From the NCBI GenBank assembly GCA_937902525.1, contig CALEKV010000057.1, positions 1-5,201 on the forward strand: a DNA stretch of 5,201 bases, given 5' to 3'. The translations under genes and the position numbers were made by a program. A model generated the notes under the pieces. It was not told the DNA's origin. It saw only the letters and a program-made list of their open reading frames with translations, and searched no databases. Position 1 is the stretch's first letter, and each line of letters opens with the position of its first letter. Below are positions 1 to 4,696 of the stretch, piece by piece. This DNA is from an uncultured Candidatus Saccharibacteria bacterium (GTDB taxonomy: Bacteria > Patescibacteriota > Saccharimonadia > Saccharimonadales > Saccharimonadaceae).

Positions 1-54
1 GGCATACGAGTTTCCGAAACGTAACTGGAGTTCAGACGTGTGCTCTTCCGATCT
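1..54. other. Illumina TruSeq/P7 index adapter left on contig end (artefact)
   Basis: These bases are a sequencing adapter, not genome. Read on the plus strand they contain the end of the P7 flow-cell sequence (GGCATACGAG at 1-10), an index segment (about 13-20), and then the read-2 primer site ending in GCTCTTCCGATCT at 42-54. Compared with the adapter as I remember it, there are two mismatches: T instead of A at 11, and A instead of G at 23. Read on the minus strand the index begins GTTTCG, which I recall as TruSeq index 21. Genomic sequence starts at 55 and interrupts the LOG-family gene. Confidence 0.97.
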
Positions 55-438
55 CACTAAAGCAGTTGCTAATTCGTGCATACTACCCATACGCCCGCCA
101 ACAGTGATGATAGCATCGCTACTGCGCACCAAGTGAATATCACGGCCAACATACTCCATACCAGTAAAATTGATGTAGTCAAATTCTAACGTTGGCAAGC
201 GGTAAGTGCTGACGTGCTCCCTAAAACTACTAGCCGGACTAAAGCCGATTGACGAACCTTTAGCTTCATCTATACTCTTAAAGCCGCTGGCAGCTGCTTG
301 CGGCAAGCCGACAGTTGCACCAGTTAATAACGTTTTGCCAGACTTGGCTATTTCTTGACCGACTTCATACGCTAAATCATGCGCACTCCGAACTGTTTCA
401 CCCGCCGCTGCGCCGCTGACGCAAATTTGATACTTCAT
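55..438 (-). CDS. LOG/SLOG-family (lysine decarboxylase-like fold) nucleotide-binding protein, 3' end missing
   Basis: 128 genuine codons are visible, starting MKYQICVSGA; the rest is lost because the contig ends in adapter at 54. The fold is the Rossmann-like LOG/SLOG type. A first beta strand with a Gly-rich turn (residues 5-12) is followed by an SGKTLLTGATVGLP segment (33-46). The diagnostic VGGRMGSMHE motif lies at 113-122 and corresponds to the PGGxGTxxE signature of LOG proteins, with Glu122 kept. Proline is replaced by Val and GT by GS. Family members bind nucleotides or nucleotide-sugars; some release cytokinin bases from their ribotides, but many bacterial ones are uncharacterised, so the substrate is unknown. 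The ATG overlaps the upstream gene's TGA (ATGA), and AAAGGTG seven bases upstream fixes the start. It is the fourth gene of the aldolase operon. The reading frame stays open through the adapter, so any automated translation past 55 is false. Confidence 0.85.
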
Positions 439-917
439 CTAATTTCACCTTTCTGTTTATCCTGCAAATCCAGTTTCATCATGCCAGATTCCTGTACCAA
501 CGCCTTGATGTGCATGCGTGTATTGCGCCCCGTCGCCTGGTATCGCGCGACGATTTCACCAGCCAACGCTTGTTGCATGGCGCTGACGGTGCGCTCCGCA
601 AAGTCGCAATTTTTATTACGCCTGGCATCATCACTGTTGAACGACATCACGCCGTCAACAGTCATCAACCCAACGTAATCCGTGTCTTTTAGCGTATCTT
701 TTGGATATTTGCCCTGGAGAGCTGCCCATAATTCACGGCTAGTGGTATTTTTTGGGTCCAGCCCCAGGCGCCGCATAACTGCATACGCTCGTTCATGAAT
801 ATCACCAATCAACTTAGTGTCAATACCACTGTTGCCAGTCGCTTGCTCTAGCTTTTTTAAACCAATGCCAAACAATGGACCACGCATTTGCAAAAGCTGT
901 TGCAGATAATGCGCCAT
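435..917 (-). CDS. Unrecognised soluble 160-residue protein in the aldolase operon
   Basis: I do not recognise the family. The protein starts MAHYLQQLLQ and has no signal peptide or membrane segment. The N-terminal quarter looks helical. A charged segment runs from about 38 to 67 (GDIHERAYAVMRRLGLDPKN followed by TTSRELWAAL), and a probable beta/turn segment YVGLMTVDGVMSFNSDD spans 81-97. The C-terminal third (about 107-160) is helical and rich in Gln, Lys and Arg. The ATG lies one base after the kinase stop (TAA, A, ATG), and its TGA stop overlaps the next gene's ATG by four bases, so it is almost certainly co-translated with both neighbours. The upstream ribosome binding site is weak, which fits translational coupling to the kinase. 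This frame is favoured over the opposite-strand frames here because it fits the operon exactly. Function is unknown; a role linked to the kinase or to the LOG-like protein is inference from position only. Confidence 0.85.
   Translation of the reverse strand: MAHYLQQLLQMRGPLFGIGLKKLEQATGNSGIDTKLIGDIHERAYAVMRRLGLDPKNTTSRELWAALQGKYPKDTLKDTDYVGLMTVDGVMSFNSDDARRNKNCDFAERTVSAMQQALAGEIVARYQATGRNTRMHIKALVQESGMMKLDLQDKQKGEIR
446..452 (-). promoter_or_regulatory. Ribosome binding site of the LOG-family gene
   Basis: On the minus strand this reads AAAGGTG, seven bases before the ATG at 438. It lies inside the end of the upstream coding region. It suggests that the last gene has its own initiation signal in addition to coupling through the ATGA overlap. 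Confidence 0.6.
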
Positions 918-918
918 T

Positions 919-1887
919 TTACAACGGCATTTCCGTCAGCGGCATATCATGCAGCTTAACGCCTTTATGCAAAATACCAGCCTTAGCGCCAACCAATGTA
1001 ACTACGTTGGTAGAGTTAGCGCTGGCGAATACAATACTTTCCCTAAGTGATTTACCCTGCGCCCATTGGCTCAAAAAACCACTAGCAAAAGCATCGCCGG
1101 CACCCGTCCGGTCAATCACAGGCACATCTTCATACATACCAGCGCGAATAATCGTTTTACCATCGCTTGCCACCACACCGTTTGGACCATCGCTGACAAT
1201 TACCACAGGACATAGGCTTAAGCCATGTCGCACTAGTTCTTCAAGGGTTTCACCGTGCACCAACAGCTGCATTTCCTCTTTGTTTAAACATAATACATCC
1301 ACATCTTCCAATAATGCTTTTAACTTAGCTGGTTCAGCCAGTTCGGGGCCAGCCGGATTCAGCATGACCTTAGCGCCACCTTTTTTGCCAATATGGATAA
1401 TTTTATTCAAAAGCTCTAGCCCACCATTTGCCAAGCTGGTCGGGTAAATCCAATCGGCCTTAGCAACGGCCTCAAAATTCAGGTCGACGCCCGTCTTACC
1501 CGTGCTAACACCGCGGTGATTCATAATGGTACGCTCGCCATTAGTCGCAATTAAAATCAAAGAATAACCACTGCTGTAACGATCGCGCTGTACTACATAA
1601 CGCGTATCGACACCTTCTTTATCAAGCGCATCCAGGACGATATTGCTAACTGGATCATCGCCAAGCGTCCACATGTACTGGCTTTGTAGGCCCTGGCGTG
1701 CAAAAGTTACTGCTACATTCGTGGCATTACCACCGGTGCTAAACGTTACGTCTTCTACTTCCATTTTTATCCCAAGTGGAATCTGGGTATACACACGCTT
1801 ACCTTGAGTATGTGGGTTAAATTCGTCGGAATGCAAAAATACATCCTGAGTACCTTTGCCAATAGCTAAAATTTTAGGGACTACCAC
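919..1887 (-). CDS. PfkB/ribokinase-family sugar or sugar-phosphate kinase
   Basis: ATP-dependent cytosolic kinase of the ribokinase/PfkB fold, 322 residues from the GTG chosen here, a normal length for the family. Visible motifs are the N-terminal STGGNATNVAVTFARQG (50-66, PfkB signature 1, substrate and lid region), the NPAG segment at 177-180, NKEE at 202-205, SDGPNGV at 232-238, and DRTGAGDAF at 259-267. The last is signature 2: the GAGD anion hole with catalytic Asp265. The GTG start overlaps the aldolase TAG by one base (TAGTG), and GGAAAGG lies ten bases upstream. A TTG further upstream at 1911 would add eight residues (including RKGC and extra valines) and is less likely. Family members phosphorylate fructose, fructose-1- or -6-phosphate, tagatose-6-phosphate, ribose or nucleosides. 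The adjacent aldolase favours a ketose-phosphate that becomes a 1,6-bisphosphate, but motifs alone do not settle the substrate. Confidence 0.92.
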   Translation of the reverse strand: MVVPKILAIGKGTQDVFLHSDEFNPHTQGKRVYTQIPLGIKMEVEDVTFSTGGNATNVAVTFARQGLQSQYMWTLGDDPVSNIVLDALDKEGVDTRYVVQRDRYSSGYSLILIATNGERTIMNHRGVSTGKTGVDLNFEAVAKADWIYPTSLANGGLELLNKIIHIGKKGGAKVMLNPAGPELAEPAKLKALLEDVDVLCLNKEEMQLLVHGETLEELVRHGLSLCPVVIVSDGPNGVVASDGKTIIRAGMYEDVPVIDRTGAGDAFASGFLSQWAQGKSLRESIVFASANSTNVVTLVGAKAGILHKGVKLHDMPLTEMPL

Positions 1888-2801
1888 TACAACACAGCCT
1901 TTCCGGCACAATTAAATGCGTTAATTTTTTCTTCCACCACAGCCTGAACGGTATCGTACACTTTAGGCATGAGCTTATATACGGCTATTTCACCGGGGTT
2001 ATCTTTCAGCACCTGGTCTAGCGCCGTGCGAAACGCATAACGTAAATCGCTATTAATATTAATTTTGCTCACGCCAATTTTTGTAGCATCTACAAAATAG
2101 TTTAGCGGCGTGCCACTACCGCCATGCAAGCTAATTTGACAATCAATGACGTTACGTATATTCTGCAGCAGCTCAATGTCCAACACTTTTGGTACAGGGT
2201 ACTTCCCGTGCAAATTCCCAACCGCCGCCGCAAAAGTGTCTATGCCGGTTCGCGTCACAAAATCCCGGGCACCTTCTGGGGTGCTGAAGGTCTTTTTAAT
2301 TTCTTCATATTCAATCTCTTCATCATGAATAGCGCTACTGCCACCAAAGTAATGCGGCTCGCTTTCAACTAAAGCGCCAGTAAACTTAGCGTATTCTACA
2401 ACTTCACGAGTGGCTTGAATGATTTCTTCGGTACTTGCATTGTGGTTAGCCTGACTAACATCAATGTGAATAAATTCAAAGCCAGCATCAATAGCACGTT
2501 TGCAACTTTCAACGGTTGGAGCGTGGTCGAGGTTAATGTATATCTCCACACCATACTTTTGCTGATAATTGTCGACCATATCACGCACATTTTGCATACC
2601 ACCAAGGTACTCACATTCACCCTCGCTGACTTCAACAAGCGCTGGAGCGTTTAGCTTCTGAGCGGCACGGCAAATTGCTTCTAGGGTTTCTTGATTATCA
2701 ATGTTAAACGCGCCAACGGCAAAATGCTGACTACGGCTACGCTGCATTAAATGCCGTGCCCTTATCGTTTTATCTCTGATTTCCGCAATTGTAAGCCCCA
2801 T
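1887..2801 (-). CDS. fba: Class II (metal-dependent) fructose-bisphosphate aldolase family protein
   Basis: 304-residue cytosolic aldolase that by family membership cleaves fructose-1,6-bisphosphate to dihydroxyacetone phosphate and glyceraldehyde-3-phosphate, or makes it in reverse. Class II landmarks are in order. AFNIDNQETLEA (31-42) is the N-terminal strand and helix. NLDHA (90-94) carries the catalytic Asp92 and zinc ligand His93. AVGNLHGKY (193-201) holds zinc ligand His198. SLHGGSG (224-230) holds zinc ligand His225 and the phosphate loop, and KININSD (246-252) is the second phosphate-binding strand. The C-terminal NCAGKA resembles the usual fGSAGKA end. The loop after strand 5 reads VESEPHYFGG (145-154), where most relatives have VEAELGxxGG; the second Glu (148) is kept but Leu-Gly has become Pro-His. 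A tagatose- or ketose-bisphosphate aldolase of the same family is therefore possible. First gene of the leftward operon; ATG follows a GGGGGG ribosome binding site and a promoter at about 2845-2853. Confidence 0.92.
   Translation of the reverse strand: MGLTIAEIRDKTIRARHLMQRSRSQHFAVGAFNIDNQETLEAICRAAQKLNAPALVEVSEGECEYLGGMQNVRDMVDNYQQKYGVEIYINLDHAPTVESCKRAIDAGFEFIHIDVSQANHNASTEEIIQATREVVEYAKFTGALVESEPHYFGGSSAIHDEEIEYEEIKKTFSTPEGARDFVTRTGIDTFAAAVGNLHGKYPVPKVLDIELLQNIRNVIDCQISLHGGSGTPLNYFVDATKIGVSKININSDLRYAFRTALDQVLKDNPGEIAVYKLMPKVYDTVQAVVEEKINAFNCAGKAVL
1898..1904 (-). promoter_or_regulatory. Ribosome binding site deciding the GTG start of the kinase gene
   Basis: On the minus strand this reads GGAAAGG, ten bases before the GTG at 1887 and inside the last codons of the aldolase gene. 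It supports GTG 1887 over the TTG at 1911, because the site would lie within the longer coding region and could not serve that start. Confidence 0.55.
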
Positions 2802-2807
2802 CTGCTA

Positions 2808-2813
2808 CCCCCC
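2808..2813 (-). promoter_or_regulatory. Unusual all-G ribosome binding site of the aldolase gene
   Basis: On the minus strand the leader reads eight T, six G, then TAGCAG and ATG at 2801. No AGGAGG-like sequence exists nearby, so the G6 tract must serve as the Shine-Dalgarno. It can pair with the CCUCC anti-SD through G-C and G-U pairs, and the six-base spacing is good. The paired homopolymers are prone to slippage or sequencing error. Confidence 0.45.
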
Positions 2814-2844
2814 AAAAAAAAGTTGTTATGGTTATTCAATATAC

Positions 2845-2853
2845 AGTATACCA
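2845..2853 (-). promoter_or_regulatory. fba: Extended -10 promoter of the aldolase operon
   Basis: On the minus strand this reads TGGTATACT, an extended -10 element (TGn followed by TATACT, five of six matches to TATAAT). A transcript would begin near 2838, giving a leader of roughly 37 bases. There is no good -35 hexamer at 17 bases, only an A/T-rich TTTTTT, which is tolerable for extended -10 promoters. Assignment is by sequence match only. Confidence 0.45.
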
Positions 2854-2876
2854 CCCCATATACTTGCAAAAAACTA

Positions 2877-2905
2877 TTGACATTTTATAACAAGTGTGAT
2901 ATATA
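2877..2905 (+). promoter_or_regulatory. Strong sigma-70-type promoter of the plus-strand gene
   Basis: A perfect TTGACA -35 box lies at 2877-2882. A 17-base spacer follows, then TATATA at 2900-2905, preceded by TG at 2897-2898, which makes an extended -10. The expected start of transcription is near 2912, leaving a leader of about 53 bases. This is the best promoter in the window and points away from the aldolase operon, whose own promoter lies about 25 bases to the left. Confidence 0.65.
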
Positions 2906-2920
2906 TTAGCTTTTCGACGC

Positions 2921-2934
2921 TGGGAACCCTCCCA
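2921..2934 (+). other. Small leader hairpin upstream of the plus-strand gene
   Basis: TGGGA (2921-2925) pairs with TCCCA (2930-2934) around a four-base ACCC loop. It would sit about nine bases from the predicted 5' end of the transcript, a position where such hairpins can protect mRNA. A second, weaker four-base stem (GCTC 2945-2948 with GAGC 2956-2959) would cover part of the ribosome binding site. Neither is a recognised riboswitch. Confidence 0.3.
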
Positions 2935-2951
2935 TCTAGTCCGAGCTCGCG

Positions 2952-2958
2952 AAAGGAG
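2952..2958 (+). promoter_or_regulatory. Near-consensus ribosome binding site of the plus-strand gene
   Basis: AAAGGAG lies six bases before the ATG at 2965 and is the strongest Shine-Dalgarno in the window. It selects ATG 2965 over the in-frame GTG at 2896, which lies inside the promoter and could not be on the transcript. Confidence 0.8.
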
Positions 2959-2964
2959 CGTGTC

Positions 2965-3336
2965 ATGAGGCTCAAGGCACACACCCTAGGGTATCGCCTC
3001 AATGAACGATACATTACCTTCAGTGGCTACTGGCCCGATGGGACGGGACCAGAAGATACCCGCGCAACCATCCAGGCCATGGAGGGCGTAAACACCTGCG
3101 ATATTATGGACCCGTGCTATGATTGGCTCCCACGGCCGTACGTCGTGATGAGGGTGGTGGTGGACGAGCCGGAACGGTGGCGAGTCATCATGCCTGCAAT
3201 TGCAGAGCTGGTAGAACGGCTCACTGGGGCCACAAAGGTTACATACACCTACACGCACGTAGATGACGGTATTGAGTTGATAGTCTGGAACGACCCCCTC
3301 CTCATCACCCAGGAGGAACTGGACCTCTACAAGTAG
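2965..3336 (+). CDS. Unrecognised 123-residue protein in a self-contained, GC-rich cassette
   Basis: I do not recognise the family. The protein starts MRLKAHTLGY and ends EELDLYK. It is soluble, acidic towards its C terminus and rich in Trp and Tyr. The middle holds DIMDPCYDWLPRPYVVM (46-62). A predicted strand-helix-strand-strand pattern follows: YVVMRVVVDEP (59-69), a helix at about 70-88, then KVTYTYTHVDDG (91-102) and IELIVWND (103-110). Two cysteines (45, 51) are close together. There is no signal peptide or membrane segment. It is the only plus-strand gene here, with its own strong promoter, near-ideal ribosome binding site and downstream hairpin, so it is probably well expressed and monocistronic. 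A hand count gives about 56% GC, with many C/G-ending codons (CTC, GTG, ACC, CGG, GAC), clearly richer than sampled stretches of the aldolase gene. Acquisition from elsewhere or a distinct selective regime are both possible. An overlapping minus-strand frame is a shadow without promoter or ribosome binding site. Confidence 0.78.
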   Translation: MRLKAHTLGYRLNERYITFSGYWPDGTGPEDTRATIQAMEGVNTCDIMDPCYDWLPRPYVVMRVVVDEPERWRVIMPAIAELVERLTGATKVTYTYTHVDDGIELIVWNDPLLITQEELDLYK

Positions 3337-3372
3337 CCCGCGCCCGGCAAGGCAGCTCCCGCGATTTATCAC

Positions 3373-3410
3373 TTGAAGAGCCCGCCGCCATTTTGGTGCG
3401 GGCTCTTCAA
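3373..3410 (+). terminator. Hairpin terminator between convergent genes
   Basis: TTGAAGAGCCCGC (3373-3385) is perfectly complementary to 3398-3410, a 13-bp stem with a 12-base loop in which CCA/TGG could pair further. It begins 36 bases after the plus-strand stop. The sequence following it on the plus strand is T-rich (TTTATC) but not a clean T run. Because the transketolase operon converges here, it may stop transcription from both sides; on the minus strand the tail lacks a T run, so action in that direction is less certain. Confidence 0.72.
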
Positions 3411-3416
3411 TTTATC

Positions 3417-3474
3417 GGGGTTTGTTAATACATGCGATAATCTATTCGTAGCCAAAGACCATGGCTAAAACCCC
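3417..3474 (-). terminator. Possible nested stem-loop after the transketolase operon
   Basis: Directly after the transketolase stop, GGGGTTT (minus strand 3474-3468) can pair with AAACCCC (3423-3417). Inside it, TAGCCA/TGGCTA (3467-3462 with 3454-3449) forms a six-base stem with a seven-base loop. No T run follows, so this is a weak terminator candidate or an mRNA 3'-end structure. Confidence 0.28.
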
Positions 3475-4467
3475 CTAATACCCTGGTTTATATTGCGGTG
3501 CTTTTTTAATAAATTCTGCCGTTTTTTGGGCAATACTTTTAGCGTCAAGCCCATAGTGCTCCAAAAGCTCAGCATAGCTGCCACTCTGCCCAAACACACC
3601 GTCCATACCAAGGCGCTTTAACGGCGCGGGCATTTGTTCACACAATAGTTCGGCAATTGCGCCGCCCATGCCGCCAATAATTTGCGCTTCCTCTACACTG
3701 ACCGCCCGGCCGGTTTTTTTAATACTATCGATAATCGTTTGAGTATCGAGCGGTTTAATAGTTGGAACGTGCACTACTTCGGCGCTTACCCCTTGGGTTT
3801 CAAGCAACTTCGCTGCCGTTAAACACTGGTGCGTCATGGTGCCGGTGCCAATAAGCGTTACATCCGTACCTTCGCGCAACACGTAAGCTTTACCAATCTC
3901 GAATGGGCTATCTGGCGTACTAAAAACCGGTGTTTTTTCGCGGGCTAGCCGCAAGTAATTTGGCCTGTCGTCTCGCGCCATCGCCAAGGTGGCCTTTTCG
4001 GCCTCCAGGCTATCACCCGGAGCAATCACTACCATGCGCGGCAGCACCCGCGTAATAGCAATGTCCTCAGTAATCTGGTGTGTGCCGCCATCAGGGCCAT
4101 CGGTGAGGCCGCTATGTGACCCAATGATCTTTACCGGCAATTCGTTGAGACATGCCGTGGTTTTGATTTGTTCCCAGTTACGCCCTGGGCTAAAAGCCGC
4201 AAAACTGGTGGCAAACGGAATCTTACCAGCCCGCGCCATGCCGGCCGCCACGCACGCCATGTTTTGTTCGGCAATGCCGATTTCAACAAAACGACTTGGA
4301 AATGCATCTGCAAATATATGCACTTGAGTACTTTCGGCTAGGTCGGCACTCATCGCCACCACACGCTCGTCTAGCTCGCCCGCTTTTTTTAAGCCACGGC
4401 CAAAACCGGCCCGACTCGCCTCAAGTTCTGGTGTGTCCGTGTAGAAACTGCTATTTATCTGATACAT
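3475..4467 (-). CDS. tkt: Transketolase, C-terminal subunit (Pyr and C-terminal domains)
   Basis: Second half of a split, thiamine-diphosphate-dependent transketolase, which moves two-carbon ketol units between sugar phosphates in the non-oxidative pentose phosphate pathway. It has 330 residues from the chosen ATG, typical for the stand-alone C-terminal subunit. VEIGIAEQNMACVAAGMA (61-78) contains Glu67, the conserved glutamate that activates the cofactor. GLTDGPDGGTHQ (120-131) contains the substrate-binding His130-Gln131. A C-terminal transketolase domain runs from about 190 to the end, with TIKPLD (236-241), SVEEAQIIGGMGGA (257-270) and a final GQSGSYAELLEHYGLDA segment. Three in-frame starts exist (4491 TTG, 4476 ATG, 4467 ATG). 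GGGGAG at 4477-4482 touches the 4476 ATG but is nine bases from 4467, so 4467 is chosen. The first 17 bases overlap the end of the membrane protein gene. It should assemble in the cytosol with the N-terminal subunit encoded two genes upstream. Confidence 0.95.
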   Translation of the reverse strand: MYQINSSFYTDTPELEASRAGFGRGLKKAGELDERVVAMSADLAESTQVHIFADAFPSRFVEIGIAEQNMACVAAGMARAGKIPFATSFAAFSPGRNWEQIKTTACLNELPVKIIGSHSGLTDGPDGGTHQITEDIAITRVLPRMVVIAPGDSLEAEKATLAMARDDRPNYLRLAREKTPVFSTPDSPFEIGKAYVLREGTDVTLIGTGTMTHQCLTAAKLLETQGVSAEVVHVPTIKPLDTQTIIDSIKKTGRAVSVEEAQIIGGMGGAIAELLCEQMPAPLKRLGMDGVFGQSGSYAELLEHYGLDAKSIAQKTAEFIKKAPQYKPGY

Positions 4468-4696
4468 CTTTACCATCTCCCCACTTTTCAATCAAGAACA
4501 TAACTAGGCTAAACACAGTAATCGCCCCCAAGGGCACCATTACGGCTTTCGTTACAAAATAACCAAACGATTGCCACGACTGATCAAGAAAACCATCGGT
4601 ATAGTTTACGATTGCGGTATTTGTTACTACAGCCGCAACAAACAGAAATGCTGAAACCATTAATATCCACGCCCAAATCCGTATTCGTTTACTCAT
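4451..4696 (-). CDS. Small two-helix membrane protein between the transketolase subunit genes
   Basis: 81-residue protein, family not recognised. The N terminus MSKRIRIW is basic, followed by a hydrophobic segment at about 8-30. A polar loop of about 14 residues (NYTDGFLDQSWQSF) precedes a second hydrophobic segment at about 45-69, then a charged tail EKWGDGKDVSDK. By the positive-inside rule the N terminus is probably cytosolic, which makes a hairpin with both ends inside. Its ATG overlaps the stop of the transketolase N-terminal gene by eight bases (ATGAGTAA), and its own TAG lies 17 bases inside the next gene. The double overlap, good ATG start and coherent two-helix pattern argue for a real, co-translated gene. 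A predicted frame on the opposite strand is a shadow. Its role is unknown; tethering or regulating transketolase at the membrane is speculation from position, and an unrelated passenger is equally possible. Confidence 0.78.
   Translation of the reverse strand: MSKRIRIWAWILMVSAFLFVAAVVTNTAIVNYTDGFLDQSWQSFGYFVTKAVMVPLGAITVFSLVMFLIEKWGDGKDVSDK
4477..4482 (-). promoter_or_regulatory. tkt: Ribosome binding site deciding the start of the transketolase C-terminal subunit
   Basis: On the minus strand this reads GGGGAG, nine bases before the ATG at 4467 and directly abutting the ATG at 4476. The spacing rules out 4476 and supports 4467. The site lies within the coding sequence of the upstream membrane protein. 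Confidence 0.65.

Noticed and set aside
435..438. UGA read as glycine, as in Gracilibacteria/SR1
   Set aside because: The TGA overlaps the ATG of the next gene, which has its own ribosome binding site, so it behaves as a normal stop; the other visible stops are TAA or TAG.
875..1447. 190-residue plus-strand frame
   Set aside because: It lies opposite the PfkB kinase, whose motifs are unmistakable, and has low-complexity Ser/Leu/Pro content with no ribosome binding site or promoter.
1888..1911. TTG start of the kinase gene giving eight extra residues
   Set aside because: The extra residues (Cys-rich, then valines) are unlike PfkB N termini, and the GGAAAGG site fits the GTG at 1887 instead.
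2896..2964. Upstream GTG start of the plus-strand gene
   Set aside because: It lies within the -10 region of the promoter, so it would not be transcribed; ATG 2965 has the ribosome binding site.
2986..3372. 128-residue minus-strand frame overlapping the plus-strand cassette
   Set aside because: The opposite strand has the promoter, AAAGGAG site and terminator; this frame has none and runs into the terminator region.
3364..3416. Repeated ATTTATC flanking the 13-bp hairpin (3364-3370 and 3410-3416), as a target-site duplication
   Set aside because: Only the hairpin itself lies between the copies, seven A/T-rich bases easily recur by chance, and no mobile-element gene is present.
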